DNA of 36,735 bases from Synechococcus sp. AG-686-F08 (GTDB lineage Bacteria; Cyanobacteriota; Cyanobacteriia; PCC-6307; Cyanobiaceae): contig QCVQ01000018.1 in NCBI GenBank assembly GCA_003210315.1, forward strand, positions 1 to 36,735. The letters are read 5' to 3'. Positions 16,774 to 26,167 of the stretch are shown in pieces (positions within the stretch are counted from its first letter, which is position 1; each line of letters opens with the position of its first letter). A model generated the notes under the pieces. That model did not search any database. It was not told where the DNA came from and saw only the letters and a program-made list of their open reading frames with translations. The translations under genes and the position numbers were made by a program.

Positions 16774-17469
16774 TCAGGAGCGCTGAACTTTGGGACGATT
16801 TACAATCCACACCACCATGATTGAAAGCACGGCACAGTAGAAGCACCAAACAGAATTAAATGTTGCGCTGTAAGTAATCCAGGTAAGGAAGATCGAGACA
16901 AAGATCAACGCTCCAAACAACTTCACAGCCCGATCACTTACAGCGACAAGTGGCAGAACAATAAAGCCCCAGTAAACAAGTTCCCCAACCGGCTCAGTAT
17001 TAATGAAATTATGGAAGATGCTTTGAAGATTAGAGACGTCATACATCAACCGACCGTTGCTAAATACAGAAGGCTGAAGAGCTGGGGGGTTCAGCAGCAA
17101 AGGAAGATAGAAAGAGATGCCTAAAACAGTTGCAACAATCGCCACCCATTTCAGACGTCTTTGCAAACCCTTTGAGTCCGTTGTTCGACTAATCGACCAG
17201 GCACTCCAGGGAATCCAAATCATCCAAAAACAATAAGCAAAAAATAGAAATCCAAGCCCAGCCATTGATGTCAATGGCTCAATTTTTCCACCAGCGATTC
17301 CAGTCCACTCCAACCCCTCTACAAATTGTTGAACACCAAAAAAGAAAGGCACGAGTGCTAACGGTTTGTATCCAGGCTGTTCAGCCTTAGAAGCGAGGTG
17401 ATGGGAATACAGCCCTAATGGCATGAGAACCGCAGACGCAGTGAAACTCGCAGAAGCCGAGAAGCACAT
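16774..17469 (-). CDS. DUF6629 family polytopic membrane protein
   Basis: A 231-residue membrane protein with about seven hydrophobic helices. The opening MCFSASASF is the family's most recognisable feature, followed by the VPFFFGVQQFVEGLEW segment. The family occurs widely in bacteria and has no known biochemical role. It is the first gene of the three-gene cassette that also includes the five-helix protein and the anchored hydrolase, all translated within a few bases of one another. Upstream there is only a 58-base gap to the lipase gene on the same strand, so a separate promoter would have to be there or within the lipase gene. Confidence 0.82.
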   Translation of the reverse strand: MCFSASASFTASAVLMPLGLYSHHLASKAEQPGYKPLALVPFFFGVQQFVEGLEWTGIAGGKIEPLTSMAGLGFLFFAYCFWMIWIPWSAWSISRTTDSKGLQRRLKWVAIVATVLGISFYLPLLLNPPALQPSVFSNGRLMYDVSNLQSIFHNFINTEPVGELVYWGFIVLPLVAVSDRAVKLFGALIFVSIFLTWITYSATFNSVWCFYCAVLSIMVVWIVNRPKVQRS

Positions 17470-17527
17470 GAGCTCTAATCAAAATCATCGAACGACCAAG
17501 CTTGGCCACGCGCGCCAGCATTGTCAG

Positions 17528-18133
17528 TCAATCAATAAGAAGTGATTCGATCAAAAGATCAAGCGATTTGGGATGTGACATCAATTGCTGATGCGTCCAG
17601 ACGGGTACTGCCGTGCTCGTCCCGATTGGAAGCACGGCTTGCCACCCAGGGCAGACCATGAGATCCCAACGGCAGAAAAAGCTGATGCACTCCACAGACT
17701 GCAACTCGGCGTAATCGCCGTTCAAAGAGCGCAGTAGGGGACTACCCCGCTTCATGTCTGCCAAACCAGAGAACAACCAGGCAGGAATGCACTGTGCTGT
17801 GAGCGTTCCCTGTTGGGGGCTGCCAACGCTAATGAACCGTTGCGTTCGCTTGGCGCCACCGAACTCTTGGAGCCAAGTCCGACCAATCACCCCACCCATT
17901 GAGAACCCAAGCAAGTCAATCGTTGTCTCCGCTCCCCAACGTTCTTGAATCAGTCCATCCAGCTGCTGAGCGAGCTTGCGTAGAGGAATCGCACCGAATC
18001 GATGGGGCAAATGGGGAGAAAACACTGAACGATGTTGTCCTTCAAGACGACGTTCCAAGCGAGAGAACAGCCGAGGCGTATCGAGAAGACCATGCACCAA
18101 AACGAGGGGGCGGGTGGGAGCTTCAGATTGCAT
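17528..18133 (-). CDS. Small alpha/beta hydrolase (lipase/esterase-like)
   Basis: A 201-residue cytoplasmic hydrolase resembling the minimal Bacillus LipA-type lipases. It opens with PLVLVHGLLDT (the HG oxyanion strand), followed by GFSMGG with the nucleophile Ser78, then the SVGSPQQGT segment common in triacylglycerol lipase relatives. The Asp and His of the triad would lie in the last third (candidates in CRWDLMVCPG and WTHQQLMSHP). I chose the ATG at 18133, which forms a TGATG overlap with the folB stop; a longer start at 18157 would lie inside folB. It is the last gene of the tamB-ROK-proA-folB run. The substrate is unknown. Confidence 0.87.
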   Translation of the reverse strand: MQSEAPTRPLVLVHGLLDTPRLFSRLERRLEGQHRSVFSPHLPHRFGAIPLRKLAQQLDGLIQERWGAETTIDLLGFSMGGVIGRTWLQEFGGAKRTQRFISVGSPQQGTLTAQCIPAWLFSGLADMKRGSPLLRSLNGDYAELQSVECISFFCRWDLMVCPGWQAVLPIGTSTAVPVWTHQQLMSHPKSLDLLIESLLID

Positions 18134-18516
18134 CAAAAGCCCTGCTGAACAGACCAATTACGCCGCCGCTCAATGGCAACCGACCCCGTAAAACCAGCAA
18201 TAGGAGGGTGGCACTTCTGCAAGACCAGATGCATTGGCAAAGGACCGTAGAGACGTTCCAACACGACAAACACTTCCTCACTGAAACGTTCAATGGTGAG
18301 ACAACACAGCTCGCTCACCATCATCTGAAGCGCCTGCACCGCCAGGCTGTAATCAGCGGTTGCGCTGAGATCGTCGGACTTCGCCGATGCACTTAGATCT
18401 AAGCCAAGGGTGATGTCAAGTTGAAACCATTGACCATCGCGTCGTTCATGGTCCAGCACGCCGACATGAGCCCAGAGGTGCAGATCATGGATATGAATCA
18501 AATCCAAAGGAGTCAC
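18133..18516 (-). CDS. folB: Dihydroneopterin aldolase
   Basis: Converts 7,8-dihydroneopterin to 6-hydroxymethyl-7,8-dihydropterin and glycolaldehyde in tetrahydrofolate synthesis. The 127-residue length and the pattern [23 protein letters not shown] at the N-terminus fit FolB, as does the later [15 protein letters not shown] region and the C-terminal [22 protein letters not shown], where a family Lys and Pro pair is expected. It forms an octameric tunnel-fold enzyme in relatives. Its start overlaps the proA stop by 4 bases, and its stop overlaps the lipase start, so translation of the three genes is probably coupled. Confidence 0.92.
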   Translation of the reverse strand: MTPLDLIHIHDLHLWAHVGVLDHERRDGQWFQLDITLGLDLSASAKSDDLSATADYSLAVQALQMMVSELCCLTIERFSEEVFVVLERLYGPLPMHLVLQKCHPPIAGFTGSVAIERRRNWSVQQGF

Positions 18517-19835
18517 TCCGTCCCGAGGGGTAAGTCGCGATGACTGAACTGCGTACGCCCTTCAGCAAAATCAGCGGCAACATGGCCCTCGCCACGCAAT
18601 CGGTAGCGATAGGTGACCAAACCTTCAAGCCCTACAGGCCCACGCGGCGGCAAGGTCTGGGTGCTGATGCCAACTTCTGCGCCAAATCCGTAGCGGAAAC
18701 CATCAGCGAAGCGGGTTGAACAGTTGTGGTAAACACCGGAGCTATCCACTGCCCGCAAGAACCGTTCTGCCGTGTCGTGATTGACCGTCGCAATGGCCTC
18801 GGTGTGGCGTGAGCCGTACGTCCTTATGTGTTCCAGTGCTTCGTCGACATCCTTCACCACGCGCACAGCCAGCACGAGATCTAGATACTCCTGACTCCAA
18901 TCATCACTGGTGGCGACCTGCTCGACCCCTAAATCCCGACTGGCCTCATCACCTCGCAAGCACACACCAGCAGCTTGGAAGGCGGGAACAGCCTCTTTCA
19001 AAAAGATTGGCGCAATCTGCTCATGAACCAGGAGCGTCTCGATCGCATTGCAAGCCGCCGGGTACTGGGTCTTGCTATCGATCGCAATCCGCAAAGCCTG
19101 CGCGCAATCAACCTCTTGATCCACGTACAGATGGCAGACACCATCGGCATGGCCAAGAACCGGAATTCGGGTGTTGTCCTGAATGAAACGGACCAGCTCG
19201 TTGCTGCCCCTGGGAATAATCAAATCCACAAGACCATCGAGGCGCAGAAGAGCCAAGCTCTCCGCTCGGGTCGTCAGCAAATCCAACGCATCGGCTGACA
19301 CCGAGCTACCAGCCAATCCCTCTTTCAACGACTGCATCACAGCTTGATTGGTGCACTTGGCCTCGCTACCACCCTTCAGGATGGCGCCATTGCCTGAACG
19401 AATCGCCAGTGCAGCGATTTGAATCACAGCGTCTGGCCTGGCCTCAAAAATCACCCCTAAAACCCCGAGCGGGACTGTGACGCGCTCCAACACCAGCCCA
19501 TCGGCCAGCTCGCGATGCAACTGCCTGGCACCCAGAGGGTCTTGCAGGGACGACAACTGACGGACACCATCGATGGCCCCTGCCAATTTGCCTGCATCTA
19601 ATTTGAGGCGTGACACCAACGCAGGAGCCAAACCATCAGCGGAAGCCTGAGCAAGATCCTCCGCATTGGCAGCAACAATGCGATCGCCATGGGCCTCTAG
19701 TGAGGCTGCCATGGCCATCAATGCCTGTTGACGCTGTTGATTAGAGCTCTGTCCAAGGCCCAAAGCAGCACGCCGAACCGCTGTAGCCAGGCGCAAAAGA
19801 TCAGCTGATGGTTCTGGCACACCCTGACTGTTCAT
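18513..19835 (-). CDS. proA: Gamma-glutamyl phosphate reductase
   Basis: NADPH-dependent reduction of gamma-glutamyl phosphate to glutamate semialdehyde, the second step of proline synthesis. The 440-residue protein belongs to the aldehyde dehydrogenase superfamily. The catalytic Cys is Cys262 in [31 protein letters not shown] and [11 protein letters not shown] are ProA signature blocks, and the C-terminal [14 protein letters not shown] is typical. The stop overlaps the folB start by 4 bases and the start lies 40 bases after the ROK kinase. No proB is nearby in this window. Confidence 0.97.
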   Translation of the reverse strand: MNSQGVPEPSADLLRLATAVRRAALGLGQSSNQQRQQALMAMAASLEAHGDRIVAANAEDLAQASADGLAPALVSRLKLDAGKLAGAIDGVRQLSSLQDPLGARQLHRELADGLVLERVTVPLGVLGVIFEARPDAVIQIAALAIRSGNGAILKGGSEAKCTNQAVMQSLKEGLAGSSVSADALDLLTTRAESLALLRLDGLVDLIIPRGSNELVRFIQDNTRIPVLGHADGVCHLYVDQEVDCAQALRIAIDSKTQYPAACNAIETLLVHEQIAPIFLKEAVPAFQAAGVCLRGDEASRDLGVEQVATSDDWSQEYLDLVLAVRVVKDVDEALEHIRTYGSRHTEAIATVNHDTAERFLRAVDSSGVYHNCSTRFADGFRYGFGAEVGISTQTLPPRGPVGLEGLVTYRYRLRGEGHVAADFAEGRTQFSHRDLPLGTE

Positions 19836-19875
19836 CGTCGCGCGCTTGTTCTTTAGTTCATCATCTCGTTTCGCG

Positions 19876-20769
19876 TTACGTCAAACGTTCAATGGCCAGT
19901 CGGGCAGCTCCGAGCCGGCCTGCACCGTTTCCAAGGGCACAGGCTTCAATCTTCAGGCCTTGGCGACTCACGGCCTGCACCCGTTGTTCAACTTCCTTAC
20001 GAACGGAGGGCAGGAAATGGGACGCTGCTCCAGATATTCCACCACCCAAGAGCACTAGTTCCGGCGTAAACAGGTACACCAAAGAGCTAATCCCAACGCC
20101 AAGGGTGGTCCCATAACAAGACCACACCGCTTGGGCTTTCAGGTCGCCATTCGCAGCCAAAGTCGCCAATTCCGCTGGGTCTCCATCCCACAGCCGCCTC
20201 AAAGCAGAAATGCTGGCGAACTGTTCGAGACTGCCTCGATTGCCGCTATTGCATGGCGGGCCATTGCGATCAAGACCAATCAGCCCAGGTTCGGCCGCGG
20301 CCCCGTTATGCCCCGTAAATAATCGGCCAGAAAGCATCACACCACCACCCACACCCGTACCAAGAGTGAGCATCACCACATCGGAATAACCCTTTGCTGC
20401 CCCCTGCCACGCCTCTCCAACCAAGGCACAGTTGCCATCGTTGGCGAGGGTGACTCGGCGTTGAAGACGAGACTCCAACCAATCAGCCAGGGGAATATCC
20501 TCCCAGCCGGGCAGGTTGATACAAACCCTGGCCACGCGGGCCCCCACATCCATTGGACCAGGCAAACCAATCCCAACGATCAAGGCTCGACGATCGGGAT
20601 CTAACGATTCAATGGCCTCTACCAAAGCAATGCAAACTGCACCTGGTGTAGCCGGCTGAGGGGTCTGCACCCGCTGCGTTTCTAGAAGGTGACCATCGGC
20701 CGAGAAGCGACCAAGCTTGATCGCCGTTCCACCCAAATCAATTCCGATAACCTCAGGTGAATGCATCAC
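19876..20769 (-). CDS. ROK-family sugar kinase (likely glucokinase) with a lost zinc site
   Basis: A 297-residue ROK kinase expected to phosphorylate glucose or a related sugar with [18 protein letters not shown] is the N-terminal phosphate loop, and Asp111 in [13 protein letters not shown] is the catalytic base. [10 protein letters not shown] is the second ATP loop. ROK kinases normally bind zinc with a His and three Cys in a CxCGxxGCxE motif. Here the same place reads [10 protein letters not shown] (Cys173, Ser175, Ser180), and the usual GH ligand before it is replaced by Leu166, so zinc binding is unlikely. The GTG at 20769 is directly after the tamB stop; the ATG one codon later is an alternative. 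Upstream neighbour is tamB, downstream proA. Confidence 0.9.
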   Translation of the reverse strand: MMHSPEVIGIDLGGTAIKLGRFSADGHLLETQRVQTPQPATPGAVCIALVEAIESLDPDRRALIVGIGLPGPMDVGARVARVCINLPGWEDIPLADWLESRLQRRVTLANDGNCALVGEAWQGAAKGYSDVVMLTLGTGVGGGVMLSGRLFTGHNGAAAEPGLIGLDRNGPPCNSGNRGSLEQFASISALRRLWDGDPAELATLAANGDLKAQAVWSCYGTTLGVGISSLVYLFTPELVLLGGGISGAASHFLPSVRKEVEQRVQAVSRQGLKIEACALGNGAGRLGAARLAIERLT

Positions 20770-23700
20770 TTAGAACCGGAAGAAAAGCTGCAATTGACTT
20801 TGCCAAGTGCCTTGCGAATCAACTGCACCAGAGACGCTTAGATTTTGATTTATTTGGTAACTAAGGCTCCCCTGAGGAGGGATATCATTACGATTGGGCG
20901 CAGCCAAAACAGAAAAATCAAAGCGGTCCGTAATATTGATTCCTATATCGGTCACAAGTGCCATTTGAGGCGGAACACGACCTGACACTCGCTCACCATT
21001 GTTATCAACACTAGGATTTACATATGTAGGGTAAAGAGCAAATTGAAGCCTCTGATTAAACGCATCCGTAAATGTTCCAAGTACAGGTGAAAGCAAAGAT
21101 TGGCCTAAAACCGCAGCGAGAGCAGTACCAGCCCCCGCACCTGACAGCCCGGACAAGGAGTTACCTCCAACCAAGCCAAGGAGCTGGGTTTGGGACATTG
21201 GAGGCGAGCTCCGTAAGCGAATGTTGTCAGCAAAGCGGTTGGCAGGGCCTTCAGCCTGGAGCATCACTTTCACCAAACGCAATTGACCTCCAGCACCGAG
21301 AGAACCTGTGCCATTCGTATCAAAAACAGTTGTACTTGAGGTATTGCTCCCAACACCAAGATTGATACTATCTGAGACCCTAGTCTCCATTGCAACATCC
21401 ACATAAGGAATGAGACCCTGCGAAGGAGTGAAAACCATTACATTCGGAGCTTTAGGATCTAAATTGAAGGTGCTCGTAAACATCGTCACACGCCCAGTTA
21501 ATAACTGAAGCACACCTCGAAGCTCAATATTTGGATCAAGAGGACCATTAACTATGATTAATCCTGCCGTCGTAAAATTAGCCAAGCCAGGTTGTACCAG
21601 AACCTTTAAACCAGGGCCAAACTGCACCCGAAAGTTGTCAAAACCAACGAATGGCAAATTGGGGAGTGATGCTTTGAGCTTCCGATTGGGGTCCTCCTCA
21701 ACATTGGGTCCGAGCAAGACAAGCGGGGCTTTGAAATCCCAATCTTCTTCAAGCAGAGCATTCGCGGAAACCAAAGATCCAGGAACCACCTGACTGTCCT
21801 TCTGACCACTCTTTGCTTTATTCCTCTTAAGTCCTGAGAACAGGGAAGGTTTTGGAGTAATCGCCCCTTGACTCAACTGAAGATTCCCTTGGAAATCAGG
21901 ACTCACCAAAGCTCCCCTCACGCGCAGATCGGCAGCGATCGCCACATCAGCGGTGGGTAATTTGATTCGGGCCTTCTCAACGGTGATAGCCAAAGGGACC
22001 TCTTCCGGCGCCGGCCTAAACAACGCCAAAGCACCACTGGCCTGAACGGTCCCAGAGGAACCAATTCGACCCTTGAGTTCTTGCACCTCGAGCCGATCGA
22101 AGTCGAAGACAACAGAAGTATTGACCTTGCTGACAATTTGGTCCTGAACAACAAATTTCCCGTCTTTCATCACGATGAATCCATTGGCCTCAGGGGCCAG
22201 AAGACTGCCTCCAATTAACAGTCTCAGATCAGTATCTCCCTGATTCCAAGCCACCACATCTCTCGAAAATCCTGCCAAGAAATGAAGCCCGTCACCATGA
22301 CTTTCAATCCTGACGTCCAATGGTCGGTCGGGCGTCAGGGGAACTTGCCCAATCACCGTGAGAGGCTCCTCTGCCCCTTTTGCACGCAAAGCCAAATCAA
22401 GCTGCAACGTCTCGTTTGAAAGCAACACCTGGCCGCGATCGAGTGCAATCGGCTCCTGTCCTACACGTGCCTTCTCCAGCACAAGCTCCGTTGTCAGGAC
22501 TGGGGACCCCTCCCCCAAGCGATAGCTGCCCGTGAGGCCAAGAGCCCCTTGCAGAGCAGGAGGCACCGGTGCCACCAGTGCAAGCAGGCTGAAGGGAAGA
22601 TGGGCCAAAGAGAAGCGGCCTTCTCCGCCATGAAGCGGCCCCTTGAGCTCAGCGACGAATGGTTTCACCTGCAGAGCAATGTCTTCATCTTCACCATCGA
22701 TCCAAAGATGACCACGTGCATTGAGGTCAAGATCAAGGCTCTTAAGGTTTGGCCCCTGAAGATCCATAACAGCATCAACTTGCCCCCTTAAATCTTCAGG
22801 GTGAAACGCTTCTTTCTGTCTCCGATCAAGACGGGCATCTGCAAGGGCCAATTGGGATTGCCTCAATGCCGTCAACTGGCCATCCAAAGATCCACCAAAG
22901 GTGTTCACCAGCAAGGTGCCTAGATCAGTGGCATCTCCTTGATGAGCAGGAAGAGATTGAGTTAATTGAGGAAGGCTCAGCACACCGACCGTGAGCCATC
23001 GTGCACTGAGGCCACGGGCCTGAAGATTGGCCTTTAGTCCAGAGTTCCGATAGCCATCCGCCTCAAACGTGATCTGTCCCGTATCGCGAGGCAACAGTTC
23101 GCCACTGATGTCATACCGATCGTTTTTGTATTTGGCAGTGATTAAGGCTTGGCGCAACTGAATTCCCAGCAATCCTGGTTGAGCGAGCTTCAAGTCGGCC
23201 GACATGCTCCAAGGCTGCAAGCTCAAATCACCGGAACCACTCAGTCGTCCATACACCCCTTCCCAACGTTGCTTTGGAGGCAACGCCAACTCCAAGCCAT
23301 CCACACTGAGATCATTCGCGGTCCAGCTGTAAAGAGCAGGGCTACCGCTGATGTGGAGCTCACCATTCCTGCGTTGCAAGCGCACACTTTCAGGCAACCA
23401 GTTGGCCCCGAGTTGAGCCTCCAATAAGCCGGGAATCACCGCACCCACGGATACCATCTGAAGCTGAACACCCCCATCAGGTCGTCCTTCTAAGGGACCT
23501 TTCCAATTTTCAACCAGGCGGATAGAACCCGCGCGAGGGCTATTGACTGCGATCTGCAGATCAGGCTTCAAGGACTGAAGAGGTCCACGAATCTCTCCAG
23601 CGGCCGCAATCGTGCCATCCATCACCGTGCCAAGAAGAGAACCGATCCTCCTCAGTGGATAGTCCTGGAGGCTCAAATTTGATTGCAACGCGCCTACCTG

Positions 23701-25197
23701 CAGGCCACCCTTTCCAAGTTGAAGGGGCAATACAGCATCAGCGTTGAGCTGAGGGCTGCTGAAGCGATTGAGACTCAATAACCCCTGATCTGAGGACCAT
23801 TCGGCCTGAAGAGACCAACGTTCAAGCAAAGGATTGCTGTCCTGATCGAGCACCAACTGAAGTCGAGGCGTCAGGCTGGGCCCCGACAGACGCAACTCAC
23901 CATTGAGAGGGGCTTTAGTCCCCAACAACTCAGGAACCAAAGGGAGTCCTTTCCAGGCCTTCCCCACCAGTTGAAGCCGCTTCGTCCTGATATCCAGCAG
24001 CGGGTACAAGGCTCCCTGTGCCTTCACCGATACACCAGGAGCGTCTAAGGCAAGTGTTTCGAGCCTGGCTTTCCATGCCTTCGTGCGACGCCGATCTCCC
24101 CGCACTTGCAAATCAATCGCAACCGGTTGATCGAGGGCCTTGGCTTCGGGGAAGCTCCATTTCCCTGAAAGTTTGAAACGGGGCTGAGACCAGTCACCAT
24201 CGAGGCTCAAAGCCAACTGATTGTCTTGGTTCAGCTGCTTCAGGGTGCCGCTTAAATCAAAACGCTGATTCAGGCGCATTCGACCGCCCAAACTGGCCCG
24301 ATAGGGGCCATAACGCCACTGACTTCGCGGAATCTTGAGTCGGTCACCGTCGCAGTGGAGACGCAGCTGTCGCGATGCAATCGAGTGCTGAAGTGGCTTG
24401 CCGCTGACCTTTAAGCCCAGAACAGAGAGTCCACCACCACAGCTGATTTGACCTCGATTCCAATCAAAACTGAGATCACCACCCACTTGGCCACTTAGCT
24501 GGATGGGCTGCGCCATCGGCAGCAACCCTTGCAACCGGTTCAGGCGAACCCGCTTCAGACGCGTCGTGAGCCGAAATTCAGGACGGTCCCAGTGAGCACG
24601 TCCCTTTAACGTCACCGAACCTCGATCAGGAAGACCAATTTGGAAGGCACCATCGGCCCATTTCTCATTGAGGCGAAGGCGCGTGGCTCCCGCTAAGGAG
24701 AGCTGAAGGTCGGCTGGTTCAACGCGAATTTTTGCTGGATCGACAAGCCGCACACGCAGGTCAACGCGATGAAGGAAATCACCGGTTGGTCGAGGGCCTG
24801 GCACCCAAAACTGTCCCTGTTGATTACGGCTTAGGTTCACATCAGCCCCTTTCAGTCGGGCCACAATCACCAGCCGCAAATGGCGAATGCTGGAGAGGGG
24901 GTCGATCCCCAGGCTGAGTTGTTGGACACGAACGCTGGAGGCATCCTTCGGTCCAGGAAGAATCTTGATCGGTCCAATCCCGATTCCATCAAGACCAAGT
25001 CCGCGATAGGGGCCGATCACAATCGGATGCCCTAGCGGCAGGGACAGTTGCTGTTCCAGGGAGGGACGCAGGCCATCCACAGCCCGTGCAATCAAGCGGT
25101 CAGCAGTGACCCAAACGGCAGCTGCAGCAACAACTGTGAGACCAAGTCCAGAGATCACCACTCGTGGAGCCATCGCGCCTTTGCCTTCGCTCCCCAT
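20770..25197 (-). CDS. tamB: TamB-like (DUF490) translocation/assembly or lipid-transfer protein
   Basis: A 1475-residue protein with one membrane anchor near residues 10-30 and a very long repetitive beta-strand body, as in AsmA/TamB-type proteins that span the periplasm and serve outer-membrane protein assembly or phospholipid transfer. The C-terminal third fits the DUF490/TamB domain: strand-rich repeats, then VRLRSSPPMSQTQLLGLVGG-like region, followed by a terminal amphipathic stretch ending in Phe (LQLFFRF), typical of this end. The body before that consists of many alternating hydrophobic and polar strands with few cysteines. The start is the ATG at 25197. The next gene (ROK kinase) begins at the base after its stop. 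Divergent from Ycf51 with a 64-base gap. Confidence 0.92.
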   Translation of the reverse strand: MGSEGKGAMAPRVVISGLGLTVVAAAAVWVTADRLIARAVDGLRPSLEQQLSLPLGHPIVIGPYRGLGLDGIGIGPIKILPGPKDASSVRVQQLSLGIDPLSSIRHLRLVIVARLKGADVNLSRNQQGQFWVPGPRPTGDFLHRVDLRVRLVDPAKIRVEPADLQLSLAGATRLRLNEKWADGAFQIGLPDRGSVTLKGRAHWDRPEFRLTTRLKRVRLNRLQGLLPMAQPIQLSGQVGGDLSFDWNRGQISCGGGLSVLGLKVSGKPLQHSIASRQLRLHCDGDRLKIPRSQWRYGPYRASLGGRMRLNQRFDLSGTLKQLNQDNQLALSLDGDWSQPRFKLSGKWSFPEAKALDQPVAIDLQVRGDRRRTKAWKARLETLALDAPGVSVKAQGALYPLLDIRTKRLQLVGKAWKGLPLVPELLGTKAPLNGELRLSGPSLTPRLQLVLDQDSNPLLERWSLQAEWSSDQGLLSLNRFSSPQLNADAVLPLQLGKGGLQVGALQSNLSLQDYPLRRIGSLLGTVMDGTIAAAGEIRGPLQSLKPDLQIAVNSPRAGSIRLVENWKGPLEGRPDGGVQLQMVSVGAVIPGLLEAQLGANWLPESVRLQRRNGELHISGSPALYSWTANDLSVDGLELALPPKQRWEGVYGRLSGSGDLSLQPWSMSADLKLAQPGLLGIQLRQALITAKYKNDRYDISGELLPRDTGQITFEADGYRNSGLKANLQARGLSARWLTVGVLSLPQLTQSLPAHQGDATDLGTLLVNTFGGSLDGQLTALRQSQLALADARLDRRQKEAFHPEDLRGQVDAVMDLQGPNLKSLDLDLNARGHLWIDGEDEDIALQVKPFVAELKGPLHGGEGRFSLAHLPFSLLALVAPVPPALQGALGLTGSYRLGEGSPVLTTELVLEKARVGQEPIALDRGQVLLSNETLQLDLALRAKGAEEPLTVIGQVPLTPDRPLDVRIESHGDGLHFLAGFSRDVVAWNQGDTDLRLLIGGSLLAPEANGFIVMKDGKFVVQDQIVSKVNTSVVFDFDRLEVQELKGRIGSSGTVQASGALALFRPAPEEVPLAITVEKARIKLPTADVAIAADLRVRGALVSPDFQGNLQLSQGAITPKPSLFSGLKRNKAKSGQKDSQVVPGSLVSANALLEEDWDFKAPLVLLGPNVEEDPNRKLKASLPNLPFVGFDNFRVQFGPGLKVLVQPGLANFTTAGLIIVNGPLDPNIELRGVLQLLTGRVTMFTSTFNLDPKAPNVMVFTPSQGLIPYVDVAMETRVSDSINLGVGSNTSSTTVFDTNGTGSLGAGGQLRLVKVMLQAEGPANRFADNIRLRSSPPMSQTQLLGLVGGNSLSGLSGAGAGTALAAVLGQSLLSPVLGTFTDAFNQRLQFALYPTYVNPSVDNNGERVSGRVPPQMALVTDIGINITDRFDFSVLAAPNRNDIPPQGSLSYQINQNLSVSGAVDSQGTWQSQLQLFFRF

Positions 25198-25261
25198 TGA
25201 TGACCGTCATCCCAGCCAAGGTCGACGCAATATAGAGAGGAGATTTGTCCCTAACCAGCCC

Positions 25262-25702
25262 ATGCCGCTTACGGAATTATTGGAGGTATCCAGCAAATGG
25301 CTGGCCTGGAGCGGCCTGGGCCTATCAGTTCTGACAGTGATTGCCTTCGCAAGCCGTTGGGGACTGCGTTTTCGACTTGTTGGCGTCAGTAGTTTTACAT
25401 TCCTATTAGCGGTGAGTTGCTGGGCTTTTTCAATTAGTTATTCCCCTCCAGTGCGTGTGGAAGGAGCTCTGCAAGTGCCGATTGTGTTTGACAACAGCAG
25501 CGACCTTGTCGTGGCGCAGGCTTCGAGTGATTTTGAACAAGAGGCCATCAAACCCACGCTGAACCAGATCGCTGCAAATCTCCGTCCCGGAGGTCGCAAC
25601 ATGGTTGTGCGCGTTCGGCTCCGGCAGCTTCAGTCCGTAAGCGAGGGCACCTCCAGACCGGTCGTACTGGGAGAAACCAAACGAGACTTCAGTCAGGGAT
25701 GA
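25262..25702 (+). CDS. ycf51: Ycf51 family membrane protein (DUF2518)
   Basis: A 146-residue protein conserved in cyanobacteria and some plastid genomes; its role is unknown. Two membrane helices are visible at about 14-31 and 38-58, with WGLRFRLVGVSSFTFLL between and around them as the family signature. The rest is a soluble C-terminal domain. The frame is open upstream to 25106, but that part overlaps tamB on the other strand and looks like shadow sequence, so I use the ATG at 25262. A TATAGA hexamer at 25231-25236 could be a -10 box for it, without a convincing -35. Its stop overlaps the next gene by 4 bases. Confidence 0.87.
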   Translation: MPLTELLEVSSKWLAWSGLGLSVLTVIAFASRWGLRFRLVGVSSFTFLLAVSCWAFSISYSPPVRVEGALQVPIVFDNSSDLVVAQASSDFEQEAIKPTLNQIAANLRPGGRNMVVRVRLRQLQSVSEGTSRPVVLGETKRDFSQG

Positions 25703-26103
25703 GCGCAAATTCCCCTCTGCAGGCCTTACCCCAAGGTTTTCGCGATGAAGAGCGTGATTTAAAACAAGCAGGCATTTCCAGCTGGGGGGAGCTCCGCGAT
25801 CTCAAGGATCAAAACCTGAGCCGTCTCGTCGCAACTGGTCGATCCACAGCACGCAATCTCAAACGCCTACGCGGCATGGCTGAATTGGTGTGCTGTTTGG
25901 AACTTGCCCCAGCCGATGCGGCCTTACTAATGCACGCAGGCTTTGCAACCGTTGCAGCCATCGCCACCTCTTCCCCGCAGGACATTACGAACCGCACCGG
26001 ACGCCTCGAAAGGCAGTTAGGGAGTGGAAGACCTCCGGTTGTGGACCTTGCGATTGCCAAATACTGGATTCAGCAGGCAAGAGCCAGGCAAACCACGAAC
26101 TGA
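25699..26103 (+). CDS. DUF4332 helix-hairpin-helix-like protein
   Basis: A 134-residue soluble protein matching the DUF4332 type. It has two repeats of a helix-hairpin-helix pattern: one around DLKQAGISSWGELRDL and one around AALLMHAGFATVAAIA, each with the AGI/AGF turn, which resembles short DNA- or nucleotide-binding HhH units. The biochemical role is not known. It overlaps Ycf51 by ATGA at 25699-25702, so they are translated together. The downstream gap of 64 bases carries a strong Shine-Dalgarno for the next small gene. Confidence 0.8.
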   Translation: MSANSPLQALPQGFRDEERDLKQAGISSWGELRDLKDQNLSRLVATGRSTARNLKRLRGMAELVCCLELAPADAALLMHAGFATVAAIATSSPQDITNRTGRLERQLGSGRPPVVDLAIAKYWIQQARARQTTN

Positions 26104-26156
26104 CCGCTCCAAGCTGCAACCCCCCTCTTACCCCTTTGAAATAGTTCTAGTTATTT

Positions 26157-26163
26157 AAGGAGG
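26157..26163 (+). promoter_or_regulatory. Strong Shine-Dalgarno that decides a TTG start
   Basis: AAGGAGG lies four bases before the TTG at 26168. Most genes in the window have no clear ribosome-binding site, so this one is exceptional, and it supports TTG over the ATG at 26207 as the start of the following small gene. Confidence 0.6.
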
Positions 26164-26167
26164 AACC

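Noticed and set aside
18134-18157. Longer start for the lipase
   Set aside because: It lies within folB; the TGATG junction gives a normal coupled start at 18133.
25106-25261. N-terminal extension of Ycf51
   Set aside because: It lies opposite the tamB start and gives low-complexity sequence unlike the family.
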